Shown here: positions 28,661 through 39,061 of the stretch, piece after piece
Layout of the letters: each line of letters begins with the position of its first letter
How positions within the stretch are numbered: position 1 is the first letter of the stretch
From: Bog-473 sp963828825
GTDB taxonomy: Bacteria > Actinomycetota > Acidimicrobiia > Acidimicrobiales > RAAP-2
NCBI GenBank assembly: GCA_963828825.1
Contig: CAWHGF010000004.1
Coordinates: 1 to 64,000 of the forward strand
Reading direction: 5' to 3'
Length of the DNA: 64,000 nt
Made by a program: the position numbers and the translations under genes
The notes under the pieces: generated by a model
The model's database searches: none
What the model saw: the letters and a program-made list of their open reading frames with translations, nothing else
What the model was told of the DNA's origin: nothing

Positions 28661-29732
28661 AGGACCTGCACGTCTCGGGCGTCGCCAAGGCATTCGGCCC
28701 GCAGCCCGTGCTGCGCGGCGTCGACCTGGTCGTCCCGCACGGGTCCTTCACGGCGATTCTCGGGGCGTCAGGCAGTGGCAAGACGACACTGCTGCGGATC
28801 GTGGCCGGCTTCGAGAGGCCCGACGACGGAGTGGTCCAGCTGGGGGCGGAGGTCGTCGACGATGCCGGCCACCGTTTCGTGCCCAGCGAGCGGCGGCGCA
28901 TCGGCTATGTCCCGCAGGAGGGCGCGCTGTTCCCGCACCTGAGCGTGGGGCGCAACGTCGCCTTCGGCCTGCCCCGCGGCCCGGACCGTCGCCAGCGGGT
29001 GGACGAGCTCCTCGAGCTGGTGGGGTTGTCCGGATACCGCCGGCGCTACCCGCACCAACTCTCAGGGGGTCAGCAGCAACGGGTCGCGCTCGCCCGCGCC
29101 CTCGCCATCGGGCCAGAGATCGTCCTCCTGGACGAGCCCTTTGCGTCGCTCGACGCGGCCATGCGCTCCTCCGTGCGCTCCGACGTCCTCGGTGTCCTGC
29201 GTCACGACGGGCACCACCTCCATCCTCGTGACCCACGATCAGGACGAGGCACTCTCCATGGCCGATCAGGTGGCGGTGCTGCGCCACGGGGTGATCGCGC
29301 AGTTGGACACCCCGGCGGCGCTGTACGGCCGGCCCGGGGACGTGGAGCTGGCTCAGTTCCTGGGGGAGTCGAACGTCCTGGAAGGCGAGGTCCACGAGGG
29401 CACCGCGACGACGGCACTGGGCCACCTTGCGGTGGCCGCGGGGAATGGATCCTCTGCGGGAGGGCCGGCCCGGGTCATGGTCCGGCCCGAGCAGATCAGG
29501 CTCGAGGAGCCCCCGAACGGCGGGGTGGTCGGCCACGGTGCAGAGCTACGAGTACTACGGCCACGATGCCGTCGTGCGGGTCCGGGCCGACGTCGGAGGC
29601 CTGCCCGACCTGGTTGTGCGGGTCACCGGCGGCGTGCCCCTCGAGCCAGGGCGCCGGGTTGGGCTCTCGGTGCTCGGAGCCGTGTTGGTCTGGCCCCAGG
29701 AGCCAGCAGAACCGGAGAATCCCCCCGAATAA
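28657..29732 (+). CDS. Iron(III) ABC transporter ATP-binding protein, frame-broken twice
   Basis: Energises the iron importer; about 357 residues. Walker A is GASGSGKTT near residue 36, the signature is LSGGQQQRVALARAL, Walker B is IVLLDEP, and the H-loop is ILVTHDQDEALSM. A C-terminal TOBE domain (RVMVRPEQIRLEEP, then VQSYEYYGHDAVVRV) is typical of the FbpC group. One extra base near 29212 separates the D-loop from the H-loop, and another near 29523 splits the TOBE domain. ATG overlaps the permease TGA. Confidence 0.85.
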
Positions 29733-29769
29733 CGCCTTCGTAACTACTGCCGTGTCGTCCCCGATGCAC

Positions 29770-29775
29770 TAGAGT
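29770..29775 (+). promoter_or_regulatory. -10 hexamer TAGAGT upstream of the MerR fusion gene
   Basis: TAGAGT lies 46 nt before ATG 29822, giving a short leader that includes the ribosome-binding site GGGAGG. Confidence 0.45.
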
Positions 29776-29821
29776 GACGCCTCGGAGTGGCAGCGCAGGA
29801 GTGGGTTTGCAGGGAGGTGTG

Positions 29822-30712
29822 ATGGTCGACGTTTCCGTTCCCCGTGTCGGGGGGTTTCATGGGCCGCAGGTGTGTGGTCTCGTGGGGATCTCGTACCGGC
29901 AGCTCGATTATTGGGCCCGCACGGGCCTGCTCCAGCCGTCCCTGGCGGCGGCCAAGGGAAGTGGATCCCGGCGTGTCTATGCGTATTCCGATGTCCTGGA
30001 GCTGAAGGTGATCAAGCAGTTGCTCGACTCGGGAATCTCCCTGCAGTCCGCCCGTCGGGCCGTTGAGTGCCTTCGGGAGGATCTGGGCGCGGACCTGGCG
30101 TCGGCCAACCTCGTCCTGACCGGGACCAGTTCGGTCCTGGCCCGCTCCAACGGTGAGGTCGTCGATCTGCTGGCGGGAGGCCAGGGCGTGTTCAACATCG
30201 TGCCGCTGGCCGGCGTGGTGGAGGAATTGGACGCAGACATCGTGAGCCTGGACGCGGCCGCAAAGGCGGCGCCCGCCAAGGCGCGGCCCGACCCGGGTAC
30301 AGGCTGCGCGGGCTTCGGGGGAGTGACCTCGGCGGACCTCGCGCGCGTCGGGCGCACTCGCCATCCGGCGTGTGTGCCCGCCGGGCAGGTCCGCTTCGCC
30401 CATCCGTCCGAGCGCGTGTTCGCCACCCTGCTCGACCTGTCGGGCGAGCGATGGGAGTACGAGCCCGTGGAGTTCCCGCTGGCCTGGGACGGCGACGGTT
30501 CGCCCGTGGCCGGATTCCGTCCGGACTTCTATCTCCCCTGCCGCGGCGTGTTCATTGAACTCACCACAGCCGATCAGCGGCTCGTCACCCGAAAGAACCG
30601 CAAGGTTCGGCGCATGCGCGAGCTCTACCCCGAGGTGCCGATCTTCATCGTGTACCAGCGCGACTTCGCCTCGCTGATTGCGTCACACGGGCTGCTCCCG
30701 GGAGCCGCCTAA
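29822..30712 (+). CDS. MerR regulator fused to an endonuclease-like domain
   Basis: A 296-residue protein of two parts. Residues 13-135 match the second MerR regulator found near ftsR in actinobacteria (VGISYRQLDYWARTGLLQPS, GSGSRRVYAYSDVLELKVIKQLLDSGISLQSARRAVE, GEVVDLLAGGQGVFNI). After a 50-residue linker, residues 190-290 look like a PD-(D/E)xK nuclease fold: E214 in WEYEPVEFPL, D235 in GFRPDFYLP, E246 in GVFIELTT, then TRKNRKVRRMRELYP and VPIFIVYQRDF. The active-site lysine after E246 is a threonine (T248), so catalysis is doubtful. ATG 29822 follows GGGAGG. The MerR part normally stands alone. Confidence 0.8.
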   Translation: MVDVSVPRVGGFHGPQVCGLVGISYRQLDYWARTGLLQPSLAAAKGSGSRRVYAYSDVLELKVIKQLLDSGISLQSARRAVECLREDLGADLASANLVLTGTSSVLARSNGEVVDLLAGGQGVFNIVPLAGVVEELDADIVSLDAAAKAAPAKARPDPGTGCAGFGGVTSADLARVGRTRHPACVPAGQVRFAHPSERVFATLLDLSGERWEYEPVEFPLAWDGDGSPVAGFRPDFYLPCRGVFIELTTADQRLVTRKNRKVRRMRELYPEVPIFIVYQRDFASLIASHGLLPGAA

Positions 30713-30715
30713 TCT
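30710..30715 (+). promoter_or_regulatory. -10 hexamer TAATCT for gcvT
   Basis: TAATCT ends 6 nt before GTG 30722 and overlaps the MerR stop codon. gcvT can thus be transcribed without any riboswitch. Confidence 0.55.
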
Positions 30716-30721
30716 GGCTGC

Positions 30722-31814
30722 GTGGACGCCGACGACAGCGCAACGAGCCCCTCTGCGGGAGTCGCCCCTGCATGCGGCGCATATCGCACTCGGCGCCAAG
30801 ATGGTCCCGTTCGGCGGCTGGGAGATGCCGTTGGCCTATCCCTCGGGGACCGTGGCGGAGCACCGGACCTGCCGTACGTCGGCCGTCGCCTTCGACGTGA
30901 GCCATCTGGGCACGGTGCGCGTCCTCGGTGCCGACGCCTTCGACCACCTCCAACGCTCCCTGAGCAACGATCTTTCCCGGATCCATCCCGGTCGGGCCCA
31001 GTACACCCACCTCCTCGACGAGGACGGGTTCGTGGTCGACGACATCATCGTGTGGTGGGTCGACGAGGAGCGGTTCGACGTGATGCCCAACGCCTCGAAC
31101 ACCACCGACGTCCTCGACGCCATCGGGGGGAGCGACGTGACCGACGAGAGGGCCGTGATCGCGGTGCAGGGCCCCGAGGCGCGCGCCCGCCTGGCTCAGG
31201 TGTCGCCCGAGGCGGCGACCGTCCACCGCTTCGCCGTCGAGCGCTTCGAATGGGGTGGTGCCCAGTGCCTGGTGGCCGGCACGGGCTACACGGGGGAGGA
31301 GGGCGTGGAATGTGCGGTGCCGGCCGAGGTGGCGACCGGTTTCTGGGAGGCCGTGCTGGGCCAGGGCGTCGCCCCGGCCGGGCTGGGCGCCCGCGACACG
31401 CTTCGCCTCGAGGCGGGCCTCCCACTGCACGGCCATGAGCTCGGCCCCGGTATCACGCCGCTCCAGGCCGGGCTGGGCTGGGTGATCGGTTGGGGCAAGG
31501 GGGACTTCACCGGTCGAGCCGCGCTCGAGGAGGAGCGGGCGAACGGCCCCGCCCGTCGTCTGCGCGGCTTCGTCGCCGACGGGCGCCAACCGTTGCGAGA
31601 CGGCTCGCTGCTGTGCGAGGGCCCGGAACGAGTCGGCATCCTGACCAGCGGCAACTTCTCGCCGATGCGGGAGCGGGGCATCGGGCTGGGCTTCGTCGAC
31701 GCCGATGCCCGGCTGCTCGACGGGGACGCCGTCACAATCCTTCAGCGAGGCCGTGAGCTCCCGGCCCGTCTGGTGCGTCCACCCCTGTGGCCGATCCGCG
31801 AAGAGAGCGAGTAG
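30722..31814 (+). CDS. gcvT: Aminomethyltransferase (glycine cleavage T protein), frame-broken
   Basis: Transfers the methylene group from the H-protein arm to tetrahydrofolate, releasing ammonia. About 363 residues, normal length. Folate-site and core motifs are LHAAHIALGAKMVPFGGWEMPL, FDVSHLGTVRV, GTGYTGEEGVE, GLGARDTLRLEAGLPLHGHEL and TSGNFSPMRERGIGLGF. The leaderless GTG at 30722 opens a frame that must shift at the CCCC tract at 30751-30754: removing one C joins it to PLRESPLHAAH. Without that repair the only start in the main frame is internal. Confidence 0.88.
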
Positions 31815-31892
31815 GCTCGCAGCTCGGCAACTGGGCGGCCCATGTCGGTGCCATATAGTGGGTCGCACAACTGAATACGCCGTTTGAACCAG

Positions 31893-32075
31893 AGCGCCAG
31901 AGTCCCCGTTGGAAGCAGTCGGGGGGACGCCGGAGGAGCAACTCTCCCCGAGAAACTCTCAGGCCGACATACCGCTTTGGCGAGGCAACTCTGGAAAGCG
32001 GTCGCCCGTCGTCCGCACCGAAGGTGGAAGCCGTGCAGGTCGCGGCGAGGCTCTCAGGTCCAGTGACAGAGCGGG
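31893..32075 (+). promoter_or_regulatory. Tandem glycine riboswitch
   Basis: Both aptamers of a cooperative glycine riboswitch lie ahead of gcvP. The first has CGCCGGAGGAGCAACTCTCC and AAACTCTCAGGC (ending near 31965). The second has AGGCAACTCTGGAAAG, CGCACCGAAGGTGGAAGCC and GAGGCTCTCAGGTCCAGTGACAGAG in pieces up to about 32075. It lies after gcvT and 53 nt before the gcvP start, so it can only act on gcvP in this arrangement. An ON switch with glycine is the usual mode; the expression platform is not obvious here. Confidence 0.92.
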
Positions 32076-32127
32076 GAGGACGTCCGACCAGTTCCGCGTG
32101 ACGGGCGGAACACGTGAGGAGATCCCC

Positions 32128-34996
32128 GTGAGCGAACAGCATCCCGGCAGCAGCCGATCCGAGGGACTCGAGCCTTTCGAGGACTTCCTACGACGCCACG
32201 TCGGGACCTCGGGCGAAGAGCAGGGGGAGATGCTCAAGGTCCTCGGCTATGAGACGCTCGATGCGCTCGTCGACGCGGCGCGTTCCCGGCAGCGTGCGCA
32301 GCCTGGGCACACTCGACCTTCCTCCGGCCGTGTCGGAGCATCAGGTCCTCGACGAGCTGCGGCGGCTCGCCGCCAGCAACACCCTGGCCGAACCGATGAT
32401 CGGCCTCGGCTACTACGGCACCATCACACCGGGGGTCATCCGGCGCAACGTGCTGGAGAGCCCCGCTTGGTACACGGCCTATACCCCCTACCAGCCCGAG
32501 ATCAGCCAGGGTCGCCTGGAGGCCCTCGTCAACTTCCAGACCATGGTGAGCGATCTGACCGGGCTCGACACGGCGAACGCCTCCCTCCTCGACGAGAGCA
32601 CTGCGGTGGCCGAGGCCGTCACGCTGATGCGCCGTCGCTCCACCAGCGAATCGAATCGGGTGATCGTCGATGCCGACTGCCTCCCGCAGACGATCGCCGT
32701 GCTGGCGACCCGTCTGGGGCCGCTGGGGATCACCCTCGACGTGGTCGAGCTGGGTGCGGACGCACCCTCGGGCGACTACTTCGGCGTCGTGCAGCAGTAT
32801 CCGGGGTGTTCGGGCTCCATCCGCGATTTCGAGGGACTGACGGCGGAGGCGCACGCCAAGGGCGCGCTGGTGACCGTGGCCACGGACCTGTTGGCCCTGA
32901 CGCTCCTGAAACCACCGGGGGAGTGGGGCGCCGACGTCGCCGTCGGGTCCTCCCAGCGATTCGGCGTGCCCCTCTGGTATGGCGGTCCGCATGCGGCCTT
33001 CATGGCCGTCAAGGGCGGACTGGAGCGCGATTTGCCGGGCCGGCTCGTGGGAGTCTCGATCGACGCGGAGGACCGCCCCGCCTATCGGCTGGCGCTGCAG
33101 ACCCGTGAACAGCACATCCGCCGAGAGAAGGCGACGTCGAACATCTGCACCGCACAGGTCCTGCTGGCGGTGGTGGCCTCCATGTACGCGGTGTACCACG
33201 GCGCCGAGGGGTTGCGCGGCATCGCCCGCCGCGTCCACCGCAGTGCCGGCGCCGTGGCCGCCGCGCTGCAGCAGGGAGGCTTCAACCTCGTCCACCGGGA
33301 GTTCTTCGACACGCTGGTCGTCGAAGCCCATGGTCGGGCGGTGGCGATCGTGGACGATGCCGGTGCGCGCGGCGTACTCCTTCGCCTGGTCGACGACGAT
33401 CACGTGGGGATCTCGTGCGGTGAGACGACCACCACCGCCCACATCGACGCCGTGCTCGAAGCCTTCGGGATCGACGGCGGGGAAGCGAATCCCGACACCG
33501 CCCTGCCCGAAGCGCTCCTGCGCCGCGGCCCGATTCTCAGCCATCCCGTCTTCTTGGAGCACCGCTCCGAGACGGCGATGCTCCGCTACCTGCGCCGCCT
33601 GTCGGACCGGGACTTCGCACTCGATCGCGGCATGATCCCGCTGGGGTCGTGCACCATGAAGTTGAACGCGACGGCCGAAATGGAGCCCGTCGGCCTGCCG
33701 GGGTTCGCCGACGTCCATCCGTTCGCGCCGCTCGAGAGTACGCCGGGCTATCTGTCGCTCATCGACGAACTGGAGGAATGGCTCGCCCGGGTCACGGGCT
33801 ACGCCAAGGTGTCGGTCCAGCCCAACGCGGGAAGCCAGGGCGAGTTGGCCGGGCTGCTCGCTATCGCCGCCTATCACCGATCACGGGGCGAGGGTGGACG
33901 CAACGTCTGCCTCATCCCATCGAGCGCGCACGGGACGAACGCGGCCTCGGCCGTCATGGCGGGCATGCGCGTCGTGGTGGTCGCCGCGCTGCGTGACGGC
34001 ACGGTCGATCTCGACGACCTCCGCCGTAAATGCGAGGAGCATGACGAAAGCCTGGCCGCCATCATGGTGACGTACCCGTCGACGCACGGTGTCTACGAGG
34101 AGGGGATCAGCGACATGTGTGCGCTGGTCCACCAGCACGGTGGCCAGGTCTACATCGACGGGGCGAACCTGAACGCGCTCGTCGGGTTGGCGGAGCCGGG
34201 GCAGTTCGGGGGTGACGTCTCCCACCTGAATCTGCACAAGACGTTCTGTATTCCCCACGGCGGGGGCGGACCCGGCGTCGGCCCGGTCGCGGTGGCCGAG
34301 CACCTCGTGCCCTTCCTCCCGTCGCATCCACTGCACCCGCGGCCCGCGCACCGTGTGGGGATCGGTCCGGTCAGCGCGGCGCCTTTCGGCAGCGCCGGGA
34401 TCCTGTCCATCAGCTGGGCTTACATCCGGATGTTGTCCGGGGACGGGCTGACCCATGCCACCAAGTCAGCCGTGTTGGCCGCCAACTACGTGGCGGCGCG
34501 CCTGGCACCGTCCTTCCCGATCCTCTACACGGGAAAGCACGACCTGGTGGCCCACGAGTGCATCCTCGATCTGCGGGGCCTGACGAAGGCGACCGGCGTC
34601 ACGGTCGACGATGTCGCCAAACGTCTCATCGACTACGGCTTCCACGCGCCAACTGTGAGCTTCCCCGTGGCAGGCACGCTGATGGTGGAGCCGACTGAGA
34701 GCGAGGACCTGGCCGAGCTCGACCGCTTCTGTGACGCCATGGTTGCCATCCGGAGCGAGATCGACGAGGTGGCGTCGGGCCGCTGGGCCGCGGCAGACAG
34801 TCCGCTGCGCGGGGCGCCGCACACCGCCGCGACGCTCGTCTCGGCATGGGAGCGGGCGTATGACCGTCAGACCGCGGTCTTCCCGTCGGGGCAGACAGCC
34901 GGCAAGTACTGGCCGCCGGTGGCCCGGATCAACCAGGCCTACGGAGACCGCAACCTCATGTGCACGTGCCCACCGCCCGAGGCCTTCGCCGACTGA
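32128..34996 (+). CDS. gcvP: Glycine dehydrogenase (decarboxylating), P protein, frame-broken
   Basis: Decarboxylates glycine using PLP and passes the aminomethyl group to GcvH. About 955 residues, the full-length single-chain form. The PLP lysine lies near residue 704 in NLHKTFCIPHGGGGPG; other blocks are GLGYYGTITPGVIRRN, YTPYQPEISQGRLEAL, SQRFGVPLWYGGPHAAF and LGSCTMKLNAT. GTG 32128 follows AGGAG at 32117-32121. The frame breaks near 32280 (VDAA / VPGSVRSLGTLDLP) where one C is extra. It is controlled by the glycine riboswitch immediately upstream. Confidence 0.92.
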
Positions 34997-35089
34997 CGGA
35001 CGCGGGTTCTCCCTTCGGGCGGGGTCTCGTGGACGACCGGATCCACCGAGGGCGGCGTGCCGACGGCCAATCGAAGGAACGGCCGAGCC

Positions 35090-35121
35090 TCTTCCCGTCG
35101 AACAGGGTGGCTCCTCGGCCG
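35090..35121. terminator. Hairpin between convergent gcvP and crcB
   Basis: CGGCCGAG (35090-35097) pairs with CTCGGCCG (35114-35121). It sits in the 209-bp gap between convergent genes and could terminate from both sides. No U-tract is present. The rest of the gap shows no gene. Confidence 0.45.
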
Positions 35122-35205
35122 TGACCTCTGGCGGCGGAGCAGGTACCCAGTGACCGACCCCGCCTGAAGGAGGGTGGCATGTGCGTCCGACCTCGTCTCA
35201 GTGCG

Positions 35206-35598
35206 CTACGCGAGGGCCATGAGCCCGATGCCGGCCGCGGCGGCACCGAGGCAGACGACGAGCCCACCCACCGTGTAGACCACCGCGCGGGTCCGGTGGC
35301 CGATGTGGAGCAGGTGAATCGTCTCCCAGCTCGCGGTCGACCAGGTCGTGTACCCGCCGCACAGCCCGACTCCGACGACCGCGAGCGTGCGGGATCCGAG
35401 GCCGTGGTAGAGGGACAGACCGGTCAGGACCCCGAGGACGAGGGAACCCGACGCGTTGACCAGCATGGTGCCGAGGGGCAGTGGGTCGACCTGCCTCAGC
35501 CCGACATGGTGGATCAGCAGGGCGCGCAGGACGGCGCCCACGCCGCCCGCCAGGGCCACCACCAGCGCGAGGCCGAGAGTGGGGGAGGAGGCGCTCAC
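35206..35598 (-). CDS. crcB: Fluoride channel CrcB/Fluc, second subunit
   Basis: A 130-residue, four-helix membrane protein that exports fluoride down its gradient. Family blocks are GGVGAVLRALLIHHV, PLGTMLVNASGSLVLGVLTG with the conserved Asn, and GLCGGYTTWSTASWETIHLL, including the Phe/Thr-lined pore region and GGYTT turn. The start overlaps the upstream crcB stop as GTGA. Paired crcB genes usually make a heterodimeric dual-topology channel. Confidence 0.93.
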   Translation of the reverse strand: MSASSPTLGLALVVALAGGVGAVLRALLIHHVGLRQVDPLPLGTMLVNASGSLVLGVLTGLSLYHGLGSRTLAVVGVGLCGGYTTWSTASWETIHLLHIGHRTRAVVYTVGGLVVCLGAAAAGIGLMALA

Positions 35599-36069
35599 GC
35601 CGGCACCATGCGTCGTCCCAGGGCATGGCCCGCCACGACGAGGGCCAGCCCACCGGCGACGGTGGCGGCGAGGTAGGCCACGCAGTTGGCCACGTCACCG
35701 TCCTTGGCCAGCAGCGTGGCCTCGACAGCCAGGGTGGAGTACGTCGTCCATCCCCCCAGGAAGCCGACCACGAGGAGGGGGCGCACCAGTGGGGCCCGGT
35801 GGGCAACCTGCGCGGTGATCGGCACGAGCACGCCGATCGCCAGGGATCCGGACAAGTTGATCGTCAAGGTGACCCACGGGAAGTGGCCCTGAGCGACCGG
35901 GTGATGAACCTCCAAGAGGTAGCGGGCGACCGTGCCGAACGCGCCACCGATGAAGATGGCGACCAGGGTGGCGCCGGACAGTTCCAGGAGGGGGACGACC
36001 GGCTCCTCCAGGAGGTCGACCTCCTCTACTGCCGCGTTCGGAGTCGTGTTGCTGCGGGTCTTCGTCCAT
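35595..36069 (-). CDS. crcB: Fluoride channel CrcB/Fluc, first subunit, frame-broken
   Basis: The upstream partner of the crcB pair, about 157 residues. It has FIGGAFGTVARYLLEV, PWVTLTINLSGSLAIGVL and GFLGGWTTYSTLAVEATLL. ATG 36069 is chosen because AGGAGGG precedes it by 9 nt and it directly follows the fluoride riboswitch. From that ATG the frame reads MDEDPQQHDSERGS and must shift by one base near 36020 to reach EEVDLLEEPVVPLLELSG. The N-terminal extension ahead of the first helix is longer than usual. Confidence 0.85.
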
Positions 36070-36092
36070 GGCCCGGCCCTCCTGTGCCGTCG

Positions 36093-36158
36093 CTCAGGAG
36101 CCATCAGCCATGTCCATGCGGCGGTTCGGGGCGGTGCCCCCCGGCGGGACCCATCGCC
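36093..36158 (-). promoter_or_regulatory. Fluoride riboswitch (crcB motif)
   Basis: On the minus strand the RNA starts GGCGATGGGTCCCGCC, continues with a GGGGC/GCCCC-type helix and AACCGCC, and ends GCTGATGGCTCCTGA. These are the conserved strands of the crcB aptamer. It lies 23 nt ahead of the crcB ATG and about 110 nt inside the SDR-crcB gap, so it should switch the crcB pair on when fluoride is present. Confidence 0.92.
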
Positions 36159-36211
36159 GGTCGTCGCCCGACGATCGTAGCCACTCCCGCCGGCCAGGCC
36201 GGGGCTGCCGC

Positions 36212-36961
36212 TCAGTCGAGGCGTGGACCCGGGGCGCGGCGGAACTCGAAGGGCTCGCTTTCCCGTCCGGCGACGACGTACCAGCATTGGCCCGTCGACT
36301 CGGCATCGAGGATGCGCTGGAAGGCTCCCACGACGTCGGCCACATCGATGATGGGGAACCCCATGTCGAGGAGCGTCTGCTCGGAACCCTTGATGATGTT
36401 GGTGTAGGCGAACGACGGGCACAACGCATGGACGCGTATCCCGTCGGGCTCGTAGACCTGACCCAGCGAACGCGCCAGGCCGACCACGGCGTGCTTGTTT
36501 GCCGCATATATCGGGTCGAACGGAGCGGCCACCAGACCGGCCATGGACGCCGTGGCTACGATCGTCCCTCCGCCGCTCGCCTTGATGGCGAGTCGGGCTG
36601 CCGCGATGCCGTAGACGACGCCGTCGAGGTTGATGGCCATCGATCGCCGGTAGGCCTCCGGGTCAAAGTCGTCACCCATGCCGCACCAGGAGGTGACGCC
36701 GGCGTTGAGGTGCGCGATATGGAGCCCGCCGAACGCCTCGACCGCGAGGGCAACAGCGGCCGTGCTCGCGGCGGGGTCGGTGACGTCGGTCTGGATGAAC
36801 CGACCCCGGAGCTCCTCGGCGACCGAGTGTCCCCGCGCCACGTCGATGTCGGCGATCACCACGTGGGCACCACGGCCGGCCAAGTGCCGGGCGACGCCCT
36901 CACCGATGCCGTTGCTCCCTCCCGTGATCAGGGCGACCTTGCCGTCGACGTCGAGTGTCAT
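36212..36961 (-). CDS. Short-chain dehydrogenase/reductase
   Basis: A 249-residue classical SDR. The cofactor motif is TGGSNGIGEG at residues 13-22, NAGV is at 87-90, and the catalytic residues are S139, Y152 and K156 (YAANK). D39-I-D after the second strand favours NAD over NADP. The start is leaderless. Substrate is unknown. It is followed on the same strand by the crcB riboswitch region. Confidence 0.9.
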   Translation of the reverse strand: MTLDVDGKVALITGGSNGIGEGVARHLAGRGAHVVIADIDVARGHSVAEELRGRFIQTDVTDPAASTAAVALAVEAFGGLHIAHLNAGVTSWCGMGDDFDPEAYRRSMAINLDGVVYGIAAARLAIKASGGGTIVATASMAGLVAAPFDPIYAANKHAVVGLARSLGQVYEPDGIRVHALCPSFAYTNIIKGSEQTLLDMGFPIIDVADVVGAFQRILDAESTGQCWYVVAGRESEPFEFRRAPGPRLD

Positions 36962-36967
36962 GCCTCG

Positions 36968-36973
36968 ATCGTA
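36968..36973 (-). promoter_or_regulatory. -10 hexamer TACGAT for the SDR gene
   Basis: On the minus strand TACGAT ends 6 nt before ATG 36961. Confidence 0.6.
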
Positions 36974-36988
36974 GGGGAACGCGCCCGC

Positions 36989-39008
36989 TCAGCCGAGGAG
37001 AAGGGAGGGGAGCGGTTGGGCGTGCACGATGCTGAGGTGTTGAATCGGCCGGGTCATGGCGACGTAGAGCAGCCGGAGCCCCCGGTGATCGGCGCCCGCG
37101 ATGGCGGTCGGTTCGACCACGACCACCGCATCGAACTCCAGACCCTTGGCGGCGCGGGCCGGGACGATCGTGACCGGCCGCGTCATGGCGTCGCGTTCGA
37201 GCACCCCGACCCCGGTGTGTCGCCGCGCGAGCCGGGTGACCTCGGGCACCAGGTCCTCGGGGACGATGACGGCCACCAACGCGTGGTCCTCGGTCAGCGC
37301 AGCGGCCTCTTCCAAGGCACGGGCCGCCAGTTCGTGCTCGCGCACCAGCCGGATGGTGGGGTCGGTGCGACCTGCGCGTATCGATGAGGTTCGCTGGACG
37401 CCGGGGGCGGCGACGGGCAGCAGCCGGGAGGCAAAGTCCAGCACGCGGCCCGGTGCGCGGTAGCCGAGTGTCAGCTCGTCGTGATGCTGGGGGGCCGCTT
37501 CAGGCAGGTGAGCTCGAACCTCGTCCCAGTTCGCGTAGGTCCACGGGCCTGTGGCCTGGGCCAGATCGCCGAGCACGGTGATCGATCCCGACGGCGAGCG
37601 CCGGGCGATCATGCGGAACTGCATCGGCGTCAGATCCTGGGCCTCGTCCACCACGATGTGCCCGTATGCGCGGCTGCGCCCTCCGATGAGGAACGCCGCC
37701 TCGTCGAGCAGAGCAAGGTCGTCGACACCCCACGCGGTGGACGCGACCGTGGTGGCCCGGGCCCGGAGCAGCGAGGGCCACTCGTTCGGGGAGAACAATC
37801 CGGAGGCGTACCGCTCCAGTTGCCCACGCGACGAGAGCAGGTCGCGCACCAGGGTGGTGGGGGAGACCGTGGGCCACAGCGTGTCCAGAAGCGCTCCGAA
37901 CTCCTCCGACGCCGTGAGCTCGCCCTCGAACCAGGCTTCGTCGGCCCCGAGTCGGCCCGAGGAGCGGAACGCCGCTCGCGCCTCGCTGACCAGCCGCGAT
38001 CGCAGCGCGAGCCGGCCGGACTTGTAGGGCGCAGGCCGGGCGACGATGGAGGCGACGAGGTCGTTGACCCGTTCCCGGCCCACGGTCGCCCGAGCGAAGC
38101 GCACGCGCAAGCTGATGTCCTCTTCCAGGGGCTGGCGCCGGCCTGCGAGGGCGCGACGGAGGAGCTCACCCATCCGGGCGTCTCCCTTGATCCGCCGGAC
38201 CTCCATGGGCTCCTCGACGCGCACCTTTGCCTTGGGGGCGATGTCACCGATGGTGGTCTGGACCACGGCCTCTTCGCCGAGCGCGGGCAGGACCTGCGCG
38301 ATGTACCGAAGGAAAGCCCGGCTCGGGCCGAGCACCAGGACACCGTCACGACTCAGGGTCGGGTGGTTGTAGAGGAGAAAGGCCGCACGGTGCAGCCCGA
38401 CCGCCGTCTTGCCCGTGCCCGGTCCCCCCTGCACGGTGAGGAGCTCACCGAGGGGGGCGCGGATGATCTCGTCCTGTTCGGCCTGAATGGTGGCGACGAT
38501 GTCGAGCATCTCGCCCGTGCGGGCGCGCTCGAGCTCGGCCAGCAGGGCATCACCGCCACGCAGCCGGGTGGTGGCCTCGTCTCCAGCGCACACCAAAAAG
38601 GTCGTCGGCCACGGCGAGAACCGAGCCGCGGTCGACCATGATCTGGCGGCGCCGGCTCAGCCCCAGGGCGTCCTTGGCACTGGCCCGATAGAAGGGGACG
38701 GCCACCGGGGCCCGCCAGTCGATCACCACCGGTTCGGAGCGGGCATCCTCGACGTGGCGACGGCCGATACGCCAGGTGGGGCCATCCTCCTCGTCGATGC
38801 GCCCGAATAGAAGGGGCCGTGGGCTGTCGGCCAGGAGAGCCACCCGCCGCGACAGCGCGGCCACGTAGTCCAGGTCCGGATTCCCGGCGGCGTTCAGGTC
38901 CTGCAGGAGCCGCTCGGCCCGCTGCCGCATGGCGGCCAGCGATGCGAGCGCATGGTCCAGCGCGGACTGCTCAGCCGCAACCTCGGGATCGGACGGGGGA
39001 GTGGTCAC
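36989..39008 (-). CDS. HelD-like UvrD/Rep-family helicase, frame-broken
   Basis: An SF1 helicase-like ATPase of about 672 residues, matching HelD proteins that clear stalled RNA polymerase. The N-terminal coiled coil is at residues 5-45 and IGRRHVEDARSEPVVIDWRAPVAVPFYRA is typical. Walker A is GGPGTGKTAVGLHRAAFLLY; Walker B is VVDEAQDLTPMQFRMI; motifs V and VI are VPARAAKGLEFDAVVVVEP and LLYVAMTRPIQHLSIV. The frame breaks near 38590 (VADDLF / VCAGDEATT) by one extra base. GTG 39008 is assumed; no ribosome-binding site is clear. Confidence 0.85.
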
Positions 39009-39061
39009 GCTCTTTGGGGACCCGACTCCGGCAAATCACGCGCAAACGCGACCGCGCAAAA

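Noticed and set aside
30678..30721. Start of gcvT at 30678 in the main frame
   Set aside because: It lies within the preceding MerR gene and before the TAATCT hexamer; the leaderless GTG at 30722 plus one-base repair gives a normal GcvT start.
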